NCBI RefSeq assembly: GCF_036013975.1
Contig: NZ_CP107904.1
Location: 2,852,001 to 2,916,000 of the forward strand
DNA: 64,000 bases
Origin: Kitasatospora sp. NBC_00458
GTDB lineage: Bacteria; Actinomycetota; Actinomycetes; Streptomycetales; Streptomycetaceae
Direction: 5' to 3'
The first letter of the stretch is position 1. The number at the start of each line of letters is the position of its first letter. The notes below the pieces were generated by a model. It was not told the DNA's origin. It saw only the letters and a program-made list of their open reading frames with translations, and made no database searches. Positions 1-8,200 of the stretch are shown here, one piece after another. Position numbers and translations under genes: made by a program.

Positions 1-1263
1 GCCGCCGAGTGGATCGAACGGCGCTGCGCCGCCGAACCGGTGGTGCTGCCCGGCCTGCACTTCGGCCGGTCCGGCGCCGCCTGGGCGCTGCTGGACGCCG
101 CCGGTGCGCTGGGCGACCGCGCGCTGGCCGGACGGGCGGCGGAACTCGCCGGGCGGATAGCCGTCGAGTGGCCCAACCCCGACGTCTGCCACGGCGCGGC
201 CGGTGCCGGCTTCCTCCAGCTCCGCTTCGCCGCGGAGGCCTCGCCGCACGCGGCGGCCGGTCCCGCAGCGGCCGCCGGAGCTCCCGCCCACGCCCCGGCG
301 CCGTCCAGCGCCGTGCGGTCGTCCGGCGCGGCGTACGACGGCGCGGCGCACGACGACCGGGCGCAGTACGGGGCCGGTCCGGACGCCGCGGTGTTCCTCG
401 ACCGGGCCTCCCGCTGCGGGCACGGCCTGCTGGCGGCCGCGCGGCAGGCGCCGTACGGCACGGTGTGGCCGGTGCCGGAGGACTTCGACTCCGCCCTCGC
501 CGGGATCACCCACCTCGGCTTCGCCCACGGCGTCGCGGGCGTCGGCGCCTTCCTGCTGGCCGCGGCCGGAGCCACCGGTGACCGCGCGCTGCTCGACGGC
601 GCGGTGGCGGCCGGGCACACGCTCGCCGCCACCGCCCGGCTCGACCGGAACGGCTCCGGTGAGACCGCCTGGTGGCCGCGGAGCGCCGTCGACCCCGGGC
701 ACGTCCGGCTCGCGCACTGGTGCAGCGGCTCCTCCGGTGCGGGCACCTTCCTGCTCCGGCTCTGGCAGGCCACCGGCGACCCGGACGCCCACCGGCTGGC
801 CCTGGCCGCCGGCCGGGCCGTCGCCGCCGGGCGGTGGCACAGCGGCACCACCGCCTGCCACGGGCTCGCCGGGAACGGCGAGTACCTGCTCGACCTGGCC
901 GGGGCCACCGGCGACCACGAGTTCCGGGCCGCCGCCGACGAGTTGGGCGGCCTGATCGCCGCCCGCTCGGCGCTGCGCGACGGCCTGCTGGTCCTGCCCG
1001 ACGAGACCGGCACCGGGTGCGCCGCCGCGTACGGCACCGGAACCGCGGGTCCGCTGGCCTTCCTGCTGCGGTTGCGGCACGGCGGCCCGCGGCTCTGGAC
1101 GGACCCGGTCGCCCCGTTCACCGTCACCGGTCACCCCGCCTTCGACCCGGCACCCGAACCCGGGGTCGGCCGGGCGCCCGGCCCGGCATCCGACCCTGCT
1201 GCGAGCCCCACCCCCGACCCTGCTCCCGGACCTCCCGGCCCGGCGGAGGCGAGTACGGCATGA
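1..1263 (+). CDS. C-terminal LanC cyclase domain of a lanthionine synthetase (5' end outside window)
   Basis: Open from the first base, so the N-terminus (probably lyase/kinase domains) lies outside. LanC domains are alpha/alpha toroids that add Cys thiols to dehydrated Ser/Thr to form lanthionine rings. The glycine-rich toroid repeats are visible: LPGLHFGRSG, DVCHGAAGAG, GFAHGVAGVG, HWCSGSSGAG and ACHGLAGNG. The three zinc ligands fit Cys241, Cys286 and His287, counted from base 1, and the His of GFAHG matches the catalytic His of NisC. An intact zinc site argues against a class III LanKC, which lacks these ligands, and favours a class IV LanL-like or LanM-like enzyme. A low-complexity insertion (residues about 80-115) and a Pro-rich tail (about 380-420) are unusual. 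The stop overlaps the next ATG by 4 bp, so the protease is translationally coupled. Confidence 0.85.
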   Translation, partial: AAEWIERRCAAEPVVLPGLHFGRSGAAWALLDAAGALGDRALAGRAAELAGRIAVEWPNPDVCHGAAGAGFLQLRFAAEASPHAAAGPAAAAGAPAHAPAPSSAVRSSGAAYDGAAHDDRAQYGAGPDAAVFLDRASRCGHGLLAAARQAPYGTVWPVPEDFDSALAGITHLGFAHGVAGVGAFLLAAAGATGDRALLDGAVAAGHTLAATARLDRNGSGETAWWPRSAVDPGHVRLAHWCSGSSGAGTFLLRLWQATGDPDAHRLALAAGRAVAAGRWHSGTTACHGLAGNGEYLLDLAGATGDHEFRAAADELGGLIAARSALRDGLLVLPDETGTGCAAAYGTGTAGPLAFLLRLRHGGPRLWTDPVAPFTVTGHPAFDPAPEPGVGRAPGPASDPAASPTPDPAPGPPGPAEASTA

Positions 1264-3266
1264 ACGTGGCCACCCGGACCGCGACGCAGGCGCTGCGCCG
1301 GCTCGGCTTCACCTTCTCGGCCGACGGCAGCCACGCCGCCTGCCTCGCCTCCGCCGCCGACGGCGGCTGGTACGTGGAGAGTTGGCGCCTGCCGCCGGAC
1401 GGCCCCGCCGCGCCCGCCGGGCTCCACCTCCCCGGCAGCCGCTCCGAGAACGTCCGCTCCCAACTGGTCGCGCTGCCGGACGGTTCGGTCCTGGTCTGCC
1501 GGCACGACGGCGACCGGCACGACCTGGTGACGCTGTCCGACGCCACCGACCAGGAGGGCCGACTCGTCACCGCCGAGCGGCCGTTGGCCACCCTGCGGGC
1601 ACCGGGGCTGCGCCTCCTCCCCCTGCCGGCGGGCGCGCCGTCCGGCCCCCGGGCGCCGGTCGCGCTGGCGCTGGGCACCGACACCCGCCCGGGCACCACG
1701 GTCTGGCTGGTGCGCGCCGACGGCTCGGCGCCGCACCGGATCGCGGAGATCCCCGGGCTGCACGGCGGTGGCGTCTGGCTCGACCGCACCGGCGCACTGC
1801 TGGCGCTCGACCGGGTGGGCGACGGCCTGGTCCGCACCGTGGTGCTGGACCTGCGCACCGGCACGGTCACCCCGCTGCTGGAGATCGGCGAGCGCAGCAA
1901 CGACCGGCTGGTGCTCTTCGACCCGGACAGCCGGTTCGCGATGGTGCGCAGCGACGCGCCCGGCACCGACCGGCTGGGCTGGGGCGCGCTGGGCGGCGGC
2001 GAGCCGCTGCGGTTCCCGGAGTGCCTGCACGTGACGGGCATGTTCCTGCGCCCGGTGGCGCTGCGTCCGGCCGCCGACGGGGGCCGGGTGGTGATCCAGG
2101 TCGACCACGGCGCCGGTTCCTCGCTGGCCCTCTGGCGGCCCGCCGTCGGGAGGCTGGATCCGCTGCCGGTCCCGCCGGGGCGGCTCGGCGCGGTCGGGCA
2201 CTGGTCGGCGGCGGGACTGCGGATCCCGTACTCGGCGCCCGACCACCCGACGGCACTCGCCACCCTGGACGTGGACGCGCTGCTGGCGCACGGCCCGGCG
2301 GCCGCCACGTCCGGCCCGGCGCCGCTCCCGCTGCAACTGGCGCCGCTCGGCACCGGCCCGCACGGGCCGTGGCGGGACACCGTCCTGCCCTGGCAGCCGG
2401 GTGCCCCGCGCACCGACACCCGGACTCCACCGCCCGGCTGGCGGTTGGACGGCTCCACCCCGCCCGGCGACGGCGGCCGGTGGCATCCCGCCCAGAGCCT
2501 CGAACTCGCGGGACCGGCGGGACCGTTGGAAGCCGTGGTGTACGGCGGGGACTCCTGGCTGAGCAGCCCGCACCTGGTGCTCGCCCTGCACGGCGGCCCG
2601 GCGGACGCATGGCGGCTGGAGTTCGACCCGGCCCTGCAGCGGATGGCCGCCGAGGGGCTGGCGGTGCTCGCGCCGAATCAACGCGGCTCCACCGGTTACG
2701 GGTTGGCGCACGCGATGGCCATCAGGGGCGCGTGGGGCGGCCCGGACCTCGACGACGTCCTCTACCTGCTGGAGGGCATCGCGGGTCAGCGCTCGGCGCT
2801 CGGCCTGGAACCGCCGGCCCTGTTCGGGGTCAGCTACGGCGCGTTCCTCTCGCTGCTCGCGGCGGCGCACGCGCCGGCCGAGCACGTGTCCCGCTGCGCG
2901 GTGGTGGCACCGTTCCTGTCCGGCGCCCGGCTGCTCGCCGAAGCCGCCACCCCGGTGCGGTCGTTGACCACCCGGCTGGGCGGCGGGGAACCGATCGCGG
3001 ACGCCCGCGGCCCGCGCGACGTCCTCCAGCTCACCCACCGGATCGGCGCCCCGCTGCTGGTGGTGCACGGCGACCGGGACGAGGTGGTCCCGGTGAGCCA
3101 GTCCCGTTCGCTGCGGCACGAGTTGCTGCGGATCGGCCGCACCGAGGGGGCCGACTTCCGGTACGTGGAGGCGGCCGGCGCCGGGCACGAGGTACTGGCC
3201 GAGGAGGGCGGCGCCGTCCTGCACGAACTGCTCGCCGCGTTCCTGCGCACCGGCCGGCCAGGGTAG
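1260..3266 (+). CDS. S9 (prolyl-oligopeptidase family) serine peptidase, probable lanthipeptide leader protease
   Basis: 668 aa, ATGA overlap with the LanC gene. The first 400 residues read as a degenerate beta-propeller (repeated D-rich, L/V-alternating strands); the rest is an alpha/beta-hydrolase. The nucleophile elbow GVSYGAF gives Ser525, HGDRDEVVP gives Asp607 and AGAGHEV gives His643, a complete S9 triad. No signal peptide is visible, so it is cytoplasmic. S9 enzymes cleave leaders in some class III lanthipeptide clusters (FlaP of flavipeptin is the known example). Coupled expression with a LanC protein makes leader removal the best guess; a general acyl-aminoacyl peptidase role is possible. 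Confidence 0.88.
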   Translation: MNVATRTATQALRRLGFTFSADGSHAACLASAADGGWYVESWRLPPDGPAAPAGLHLPGSRSENVRSQLVALPDGSVLVCRHDGDRHDLVTLSDATDQEGRLVTAERPLATLRAPGLRLLPLPAGAPSGPRAPVALALGTDTRPGTTVWLVRADGSAPHRIAEIPGLHGGGVWLDRTGALLALDRVGDGLVRTVVLDLRTGTVTPLLEIGERSNDRLVLFDPDSRFAMVRSDAPGTDRLGWGALGGGEPLRFPECLHVTGMFLRPVALRPAADGGRVVIQVDHGAGSSLALWRPAVGRLDPLPVPPGRLGAVGHWSAAGLRIPYSAPDHPTALATLDVDALLAHGPAAATSGPAPLPLQLAPLGTGPHGPWRDTVLPWQPGAPRTDTRTPPPGWRLDGSTPPGDGGRWHPAQSLELAGPAGPLEAVVYGGDSWLSSPHLVLALHGGPADAWRLEFDPALQRMAAEGLAVLAPNQRGSTGYGLAHAMAIRGAWGGPDLDDVLYLLEGIAGQRSALGLEPPALFGVSYGAFLSLLAAAHAPAEHVSRCAVVAPFLSGARLLAEAATPVRSLTTRLGGGEPIADARGPRDVLQLTHRIGAPLLVVHGDRDEVVPVSQSRSLRHELLRIGRTEGADFRYVEAAGAGHEVLAEEGGAVLHELLAAFLRTGRPG

Positions 3267-3912
3267 GGCCGGGCCGCCCCGGTGCGGCGCTCCCTTGCCC
3301 CCTCTCTCCGCCTCGTCTCCGGGCCCACCCGCCGTGACGCCCAACCCGCCGCCCCGACAGGCCCGCCGGGCTCCGAAGGACCGGCGGACCGGGCGGCCTC
3401 GGGTTGCTCCGCGTCCCGGCCCGGCCGTCCGTCGCCGCTGCGATCCCGCGCTGCGAACGCCGACTTCCGCCCCGGGCCCCGGATCCACCGCTTCCCGCCC
3501 GGTGCCCGCCCGGCGCCCGGGGGAGAGAGACCCGCCGCCGTCGCGGGCCGATGGTTCCGACGCCGTTCCACCACGAACCGCTCCACCGCGAACCGGGCGG
3601 CCACCGGCCGGAGTCGGACACGGCACCGGCGATGCGTCCGGCGACGCCGCGTGTCCGGCACCCGGGGGCGGCCCCGGAGCAGGACGTCCGGGGCCGTGCC
3701 GCGCGCCGGGTCGGGCCGTCGTGATCTCGATAGGATCCCGCCCCCACCGGCGGCTAAGGTGGCCGGGGCACGGGGCCGCGATCACGGGCCGCGTGCCCGG
3801 AGACGCCCGGGCGACGCCACTCGGGTCGAGGGCCCGACCGGGCCCCGGCCACGCCGACGGTGACGACCGGGCGCCGAAGCACCCGCACCCTCGCACGGAA
3901 AAGACGATTCTG
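3267..3912 (+). other. Intergenic stretch downstream of the S9 peptidase
   Basis: No convincing coding region: all open frames here are low-complexity Arg/Pro/Gly translations with no ribosome site or domain. The last 190 bases hold TAGGAT (3731-3736) and TAAGGT (3755-3760), resembling streptomycete -10 boxes, but without a clear -35. One may drive the small gene at 3913. Confidence 0.4.
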
Positions 3913-4086
3913 ATGTCCGACACCCTCACCGACACCACCGGACCCGCGACCTACCGGGCCGACGCCGACGAGACCACGGCCGAGGACAGCGCGTCGCACG
4001 GTCGCCACCGTGGCCGGTCCGCCGCCGACGACGCCCCCGAGGCCGACCCGCACGGCCGGCACCGCGCCGCCGCCGGCCGGGGCTGA
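3913..4086 (+). CDS. Small acidic/basic peptide with two HGRHR motifs (candidate precursor peptide or orphan small protein)
   Basis: 57 aa, ATG preceded by GGAAAAG about 9 bases upstream. The N-terminal half is acidic and Thr/Asp/Glu-rich like a RiPP leader. The C-terminal half is basic with the pentamer HGRHR at about residues 29-33 and 47-51, separated by an acidic Ala/Asp/Ser spacer. It has no Cys, so it cannot itself form lanthionines. I do not recognise the family. A perfect hairpin terminator begins 22 bases after the stop, which supports a discrete gene. It sits 650 bases from the S9 gene, so membership in the lanthipeptide locus is inference. Confidence 0.6.
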   Translation: MSDTLTDTTGPATYRADADETTAEDSASHGRHRGRSAADDAPEADPHGRHRAAAGRG

Positions 4087-4107
4087 TCCCGCAGCACCAC
4101 CCCGTGA

Positions 4108-4137
4108 CAGGGCCCGCCGGACACCCGGCGGGCCCTG
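4108..4137. terminator. Hairpin terminator
   Basis: Perfect 13-bp stem (left 4108-4120, right 4125-4137) with loop ACAC. It lies between the small gene at 3913 and the convergent alcohol dehydrogenase, so it can serve both. Confidence 0.8.
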
Positions 4138-4192
4138 CGCCGTCCTCCGGGCGGCCCGGCTCCGGGCCGGGCCCGGGGCGGCGGCCCCCGGA

Positions 4193-5299
4193 TCAGTCCA
4201 GCGTCACGACCGTCCGCAGCGCCTCGCCGCCCCGCATCTGGGCAAGTGCCTCGTTGACGTCCGCCAGCCCGACCCGGTGCGTGACCATCCCCGCCAGATC
4301 GATCCGCCCGGCCCGCCACAGCTCCACCACCAGCGCGACGGTGCGGGGCACCGACGCCCCGCCGTACAGCGAGGGCAGCAGCCGCTTCTCGTTGAAGAAC
4401 AGCTCCCCCATGCTGAACTTCGCCAGGTCGTCCTGCGCCCCGGCGCCGATCACCACGACCGCGCCGCCGCGCCGGGCCGCGTCGTACCCCGCCCGGACGG
4501 TGGACGAGCGGCCGACCGCCTCGAAGACGTAGTCGAACCCGCCGCCCGGCAGCCCCTTCGCCGCCGCCTTCAGCTCCTCGGGGGCGAGCGCCTCGGTGGC
4601 GCCGAAGGACAGCGCCCGCTCCCGGCGCGAGACCACCGGGTCGACCACCGCGACCCGGCCCGCGCCGCACACCCGCGCGCCCTGCACCGCCGCCACGCCC
4701 ACCCCGCCCGCGCCGATCACCGCGACCGACGCGCCGGGCTCGACCCGGGCGGTGTGGACGGCGGCGCCGATCCCGGTGGTCACGCCGCAGCCGATCAGCG
4801 CGGCCGACTCGTACGGCAGGTCGGCCGGCACCGGGATGACCGCGTCGCGCTCGACCACGACCTCCTCGGCGAAGGCGCCGGTGCCGTAGAAGCCGGACGC
4901 CTCGACGGGCGCCTCACCCCCCGCTCCCCCGGCTCCGCCGCCGAAACGGAACCCGGGTGCGCCGAGCCGCCGCAGGCTCGCCACGCAGAGGTGGCCCCGG
5001 CCGCGCTCGCAGTGGGCGCAGCGGCCGCAGGGCGCCATCCAGCAGAGCACCACGCGGTCCCCGACGGCGACGTCCGTCACGCCCTCACCGACCTCGACCA
5101 CGTCCCCCGCGCCCTCGTGGCCGGGGACGAACGGCGCCGGCTGCGGCAGCACGCCGCTCATCGCCGACAGGTCCGAGTGGCAGAGGCTGGCCGCACGGAG
5201 CCGGACCCTCACCTTGCCCGGGCCGAAGCCGACCGCCACCACGTCGTCGCGGACGTCCAGCGTGTCCTGGCCGGTCTTGTGCAGGATGGCTGCGCGCAT
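4193..5299 (-). CDS. Zinc-dependent alcohol dehydrogenase, class III/MDR type
   Basis: 368 aa. A medium-chain dehydrogenase/reductase oxidising an alcohol or aldehyde adduct with NAD. The N-terminal GroES-like half carries catalytic-zinc residues (LCHSD Cys, PGHEG Glu/His) and the four-Cys structural zinc cluster CGRCAHCERGRGHLC. The C-terminal Rossmann half has GAGGVG, with an Asp ending the second strand, which favours NAD(H). This structural-zinc form is typical of class III/mycothiol-type and related actinobacterial enzymes; the substrate is not evident. The start is the ATG at 5299 (MRAAIL), matching the usual N-terminus; the frame stays open further upstream but reads as low-complexity sequence. 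Confidence 0.9.
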   Translation of the reverse strand: MRAAILHKTGQDTLDVRDDVVAVGFGPGKVRVRLRAASLCHSDLSAMSGVLPQPAPFVPGHEGAGDVVEVGEGVTDVAVGDRVVLCWMAPCGRCAHCERGRGHLCVASLRRLGAPGFRFGGGAGGAGGEAPVEASGFYGTGAFAEEVVVERDAVIPVPADLPYESAALIGCGVTTGIGAAVHTARVEPGASVAVIGAGGVGVAAVQGARVCGAGRVAVVDPVVSRRERALSFGATEALAPEELKAAAKGLPGGGFDYVFEAVGRSSTVRAGYDAARRGGAVVVIGAGAQDDLAKFSMGELFFNEKRLLPSLYGGASVPRTVALVVELWRAGRIDLAGMVTHRVGLADVNEALAQMRGGEALRTVVTLD

Positions 5300-5470
5300 G
5301 CGGCTGCTCCGGTTCTCCTCGGATCGATGGTCGGGCCGATTCTGGCACGGCACGCCGGGGCCGAGTAGAACACGTTCCACTCGGCCCCGGCGTCGACGGG
5401 TTTCACCGCCTCCCGACACCCGGCCTTTCCGGCCACCGCCCGGCCCCGCCCGGCCCCGCCCGGCCCCCGT

Positions 5471-5509
5471 CCCGCGCGAGAAGTCGGCCGATCCGACTTC
5501 TCGCGCGGG
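5471..5509. terminator. Perfect 17-bp inverted repeat (hairpin 1)
   Basis: Arms 5471-5487 and 5493-5509 with a 5-base loop. It lies between the end of the regulator gene at 5628 and the alcohol dehydrogenase start, both on the minus strand. It could be a second terminator for the upstream operon or an operator for the dehydrogenase. It is less G+C-rich than hairpin 2, with AAGTC/GACTT near the loop. Confidence 0.6.
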
Positions 5510-5530
5510 GCGCCCCGGGCACGGCACGAC

Positions 5531-5578
5531 CCAGGGGTGACGGGCCCGCACCGTGCGGTGCGGGCCCGTCACCCCTGG
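5531..5578. terminator. Perfect 21-bp inverted repeat (hairpin 2)
   Basis: Arms 5531-5551 and 5558-5578; two more pairs close the loop to two bases. It follows the stop of the winged-helix gene (minus strand) by about 50 bases, the usual place for a strong streptomycete terminator. Confidence 0.8.
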
Positions 5579-5627
5579 ACGCGGACTCGTCCGGAACCCG
5601 TCCGCCACCGGCCCCGTGCCACCGGCT

Positions 5628-5963
5628 CTACGGAGTGGCCGACCCGCCTTGTTCGATCAGCTGGATGAGCCGCTTGAGCTGGGTGACCTCGTCCCGGAGG
5701 GCGCGGTCGCCGGCGGGGGTGAGGGAGAGCCAGGTACGGGCGCGCCGACCCTCGTAGCCCTTCTCGATCTCGACCAGTCCGGCCTTCTCCAGGACGGCCA
5801 GGTGCTGGCTGAGGTTTCCGGCGGTGAGGCCGAGTGCCGTGCGGAGGAAGCCGAACTCGACGCGGCGCGCCTCGTGGGCGACGGTGAGGATGCCGAGGCG
5901 AACGCGCTGGTGGACGACGTCGTCGAGGCCGTTGACGGGGTGCCGATCGGGCTCTTCGGTCAT
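5628..5963 (-). CDS. Small winged-helix transcriptional regulator
   Basis: 111 aa. The whole protein is one winged helix-turn-helix: recognition region LTAGNLSQHLAVLEKAGLVEIEKGYEGRRARTWLSLTPAG, then a C-terminal helix. This fits the ArsR-like DNA-binding family of about 100-aa dimeric regulators that includes partners of small membrane proteins. It overlaps the upstream membrane gene by 4 bp (ATGA), so they form one unit. No metal-binding Cys cluster is seen, so a metal sensor is unlikely. Confidence 0.85.
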   Translation of the reverse strand: MTEEPDRHPVNGLDDVVHQRVRLGILTVAHEARRVEFGFLRTALGLTAGNLSQHLAVLEKAGLVEIEKGYEGRRARTWLSLTPAGDRALRDEVTQLKRLIQLIEQGGSATP

Positions 5964-6718
5964 GAGGCGCCGCGCTGCCGGGGCAGCTGGGCCCGGGCGA
6001 AACCGAGGGCCCCGATCAGGAGGAACAGGCCGGGGACGATCAGGCGGGGCACGCCCGACCAGGGCGAGGAGGGGGCGATCCCCGTCCAGCCGGTGGAGAT
6101 CGGCGCCAGTTCGAGGAGCAGGTAGGCCAGGGCGAAGAGCAGCAGGGCGCGGCTGCGCTCCACCCGGGCGAGCACCAGCAGCGGCAGCCCGACGGCGGCG
6201 GCGTCGCCGACGAACCGTTCGAGGAGCTGCGTCAGCCCGGACCGGGGGTCGAGGTGCAGGCCCCAGAAGTCGAGCCGGACCCCGGGCGGCTCCGCCCCGA
6301 ACCGGACGCCCCAGAACGCGGTGGCGGCCACCAGGGAGACGAGCCCCGCCCCGGCGAGGACGTAGGGCAGGACCGGGGTCCCGACCCCGCGCCTGCGGGA
6401 GCCGCGGACGTAGTAGAGGGCGGTCGCGGCGTAGACGACGGCGAACCCGACCATCCAGTAGGCCGGCGACCCGTGCTTGGCGACGGTGCAGCTCACCAGG
6501 GCGGCGTCCGACGTGCCGGGGGCGGCCGGGCAGGTGGTGACGGTCTCGACGCTGAAGGTCAGGCGGTCGACGAGGATCCCGCCGAGGGTGAGCACGCCGA
6601 ACAGGAGGAGGGGGAACCAGGCGCCGCGCTGGGCGGCACGGACCCTACGGGTCAGATCACCGAGACTTGCGAGCACTTCATGAGGGGCGCCCGACGACGG
6701 CACCGATGCGTCTGTCAT
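5960..6718 (-). CDS. Integral membrane protein, partner of a winged-helix regulator
   Basis: 252 aa starting MTDASVPSS. About five to six hydrophobic segments: residues about 37-55, 87-105, 120-140, and three in the last 80. I do not recognise a catalytic motif. Membrane proteins co-transcribed with PadR/ArsR-like winged-helix regulators are common in actinomycetes and often modulate the regulator or answer to envelope stress; that role is inferred. Upstream in-frame residues exist, but the ATG at 6718 starts the family-like sequence. Confidence 0.75.
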   Translation of the reverse strand: MTDASVPSSGAPHEVLASLGDLTRRVRAAQRGAWFPLLLFGVLTLGGILVDRLTFSVETVTTCPAAPGTSDAALVSCTVAKHGSPAYWMVGFAVVYAATALYYVRGSRRRGVGTPVLPYVLAGAGLVSLVAATAFWGVRFGAEPPGVRLDFWGLHLDPRSGLTQLLERFVGDAAAVGLPLLVLARVERSRALLLFALAYLLLELAPISTGWTGIAPSSPWSGVPRLIVPGLFLLIGALGFARAQLPRQRGAS

Positions 6719-6727
6719 GCAGTCAGC

Positions 6728-6740
6728 TTTGCATCGCAAA
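6728..6740. promoter_or_regulatory. Candidate operator TTTGCATCGCAAA
   Basis: Inverted repeat TTTGC-ATC-GCAAA ten bases upstream of the membrane-protein start. It is AT-richer than its surroundings. Its position fits autoregulation by the winged-helix protein of the same operon. Confidence 0.45.
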
Positions 6741-6987
6741 CTAGCTATGACAAGAAACCTGCGCAGATTCACGGCCGCCGCGATGCCCGCGGGAAAGCCG
6801 GCACCCCGGCGTCGACCGATGCCGCACCCCGCGGCACCGCCCGCGACCTGCAGCGCCGCGGATCCCCTCCGCCGACCCCTCCCCCTTCGCTCCCTCCCGC
6901 TCCGCGCCCCCGCGATCCACGCGCCCCCTCAATCCACGCCCGCAACCCATCACCGCGCACCGCACGGAAGCTGCCGAGCGCAAGAAA

Positions 6988-7053
6988 ATATGTCGGTCGG
7001 TCTACTTATTCACGACTAAGTAGACCGACCGACATATATGGACCGGTCTACAT
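6988..7053. promoter_or_regulatory. Operator-like palindrome cluster A (shares a 34-bp module with 19470-19503)
   Basis: A perfect 21-bp inverted repeat (arms 6988-7008 and 7017-7037, 8-base spacer) is followed by GACCGGTCTACAT. The segment 7020-7053 is identical at 32 of 34 positions to 19470-19503. The repeated half-site is TAGACCG(A/G). It lies 112 bases upstream of the methyltransferase at 7165. The form resembles stacked TetR-family operators. Confidence 0.7.
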
Positions 7054-7164
7054 ATTCCGGCGGGAGCAGCAACGAGGGGTGGGGGTCGGCCTCGGGCCGT
7101 ACCGTCCAGTAAGGTCCGACGGCGAGCACGAACCGAACCACCACCCCCGCCGAGGAGCAGCACC

Positions 7165-7818
7165 ATGTCCGACCTCCTGGAGACCGCGCGCCCCCGGCCC
7201 GAGGTACTGGCCGCGTTCGAGGGTGCGACCGGGTTCATGCCCGCGGACGAGGGCCTCGCCCTGTACGCCGCCGCCGTGACCGCCGCCCGCCGCACCGGCC
7301 TCCCGGTGCTGGAGATCGGCACCTACTGCGGCCGCTCGGCGATCCTGCTCGCCGACGCCGCCCGCGAGACCGGCACGGTCGCCCTGACCGTCGACCACCA
7401 CCGGGGCTCCGAGGAGCAGCAGCCCGGCTGGGAGTACCACGACCCGACCCTGGTCGACCCCGAGGTGGGCCGGATGGACACCCTCCCCCGTTTCCGACGC
7501 ACCCTGCACGCGGCGGGCCTGGAGGACCACGTGGTCGCCCTGGTCGGCCGTTCGCCGCAGATCGCGGCACTCTGGGGCGGTCGGCTCGCCCTGCTCTTCA
7601 TCGACGGCGGCCACACCGACGAGCACGCCACCGGCGACTACGAGGGCTGGGTCCCCCACCTGGCGCCCGAGGGCCTGCTGGTGGTCCACGACGTCTTCCC
7701 CGACCCGGCCGACGGCGGCCAGGCCCCCTACCGGGTCTACCTGCGGGCGCTCGCCGAGGGGTTCGAGGAGGTCTCGGTGACGGGTTCCCTGCGGGTGCTG
7801 CGCCGCACCACCGCCTGA
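7165..7818 (+). CDS. Class I SAM-dependent methyltransferase (Methyltransf_24-like)
   Basis: 217 aa. SAM-binding motif I is LEIGTYCGRSAILLADAA (about residues 51-68). The later FIDGGHT...DYEGW...GLLVVHDVF pattern is typical of the methyltransferase-24/cephalosporin-hydroxylase-like group, which includes metal-dependent O-methyltransferases. Cytosolic; substrate unknown. The start follows GAGGAGCAGCACC. Operator cluster A lies directly upstream, suggesting repressor control shared with the B12 transporter genes. Confidence 0.88.
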   Translation: MSDLLETARPRPEVLAAFEGATGFMPADEGLALYAAAVTAARRTGLPVLEIGTYCGRSAILLADAARETGTVALTVDHHRGSEEQQPGWEYHDPTLVDPEVGRMDTLPRFRRTLHAAGLEDHVVALVGRSPQIAALWGGRLALLFIDGGHTDEHATGDYEGWVPHLAPEGLLVVHDVFPDPADGGQAPYRVYLRALAEGFEEVSVTGSLRVLRRTTA

Positions 7819-7940
7819 GCCGTCCACCGGGCGGTCCCCGCCGGGCCGTCCGCACCGAGCCGGACACACCGGACCGTCCCCACCGGGCCGGACGGACCGG
7901 ACACCCCGGGCCGGACACACCGGGCCGGGCACCCCGGACC

Positions 7941-7976
7941 GGACCGACCGAGCGTGTCGGACCGACCGAGCGTGTC
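7941..7976. repeat. Tandem 18-bp direct repeat within a G+C-simple spacer
   Basis: The unit GGACCGACCGAGCGTGTC occurs twice with no spacer (7941-7958, 7959-7976). The surrounding 7819-8040 is full of imperfect CCGGACC/CCGGGCC repeats. I see no gene in 7819-8200. Confidence 0.7.
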
Positions 7977-8200
7977 GGGCGGACGGAGGTCGAGCGAGGG
8001 CCTCCCGGACGGAGGCCGCCGGACGGGGCCGGGAATCGGCCGACCCGTACCCCGGCGATCACGGATGCTCTAACGTCGTGCCGGGGCTGTCGGGCGGGGG
8101 CGCGGACGGTACGGTGTCCGCGCGGTCGCGGGCGCCCGCGACGGCGGCACGGCCGCACGACACCAGCAGAGCATCCGGGCAGACCGTGGGGGCTAGCGCA

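Noticed and set aside
3913..4086. Reading of the small HGRHR peptide as a lanthipeptide precursor
   Set aside because: It lacks Cys, so cannot form thioether rings; kept only as a small orphan peptide.
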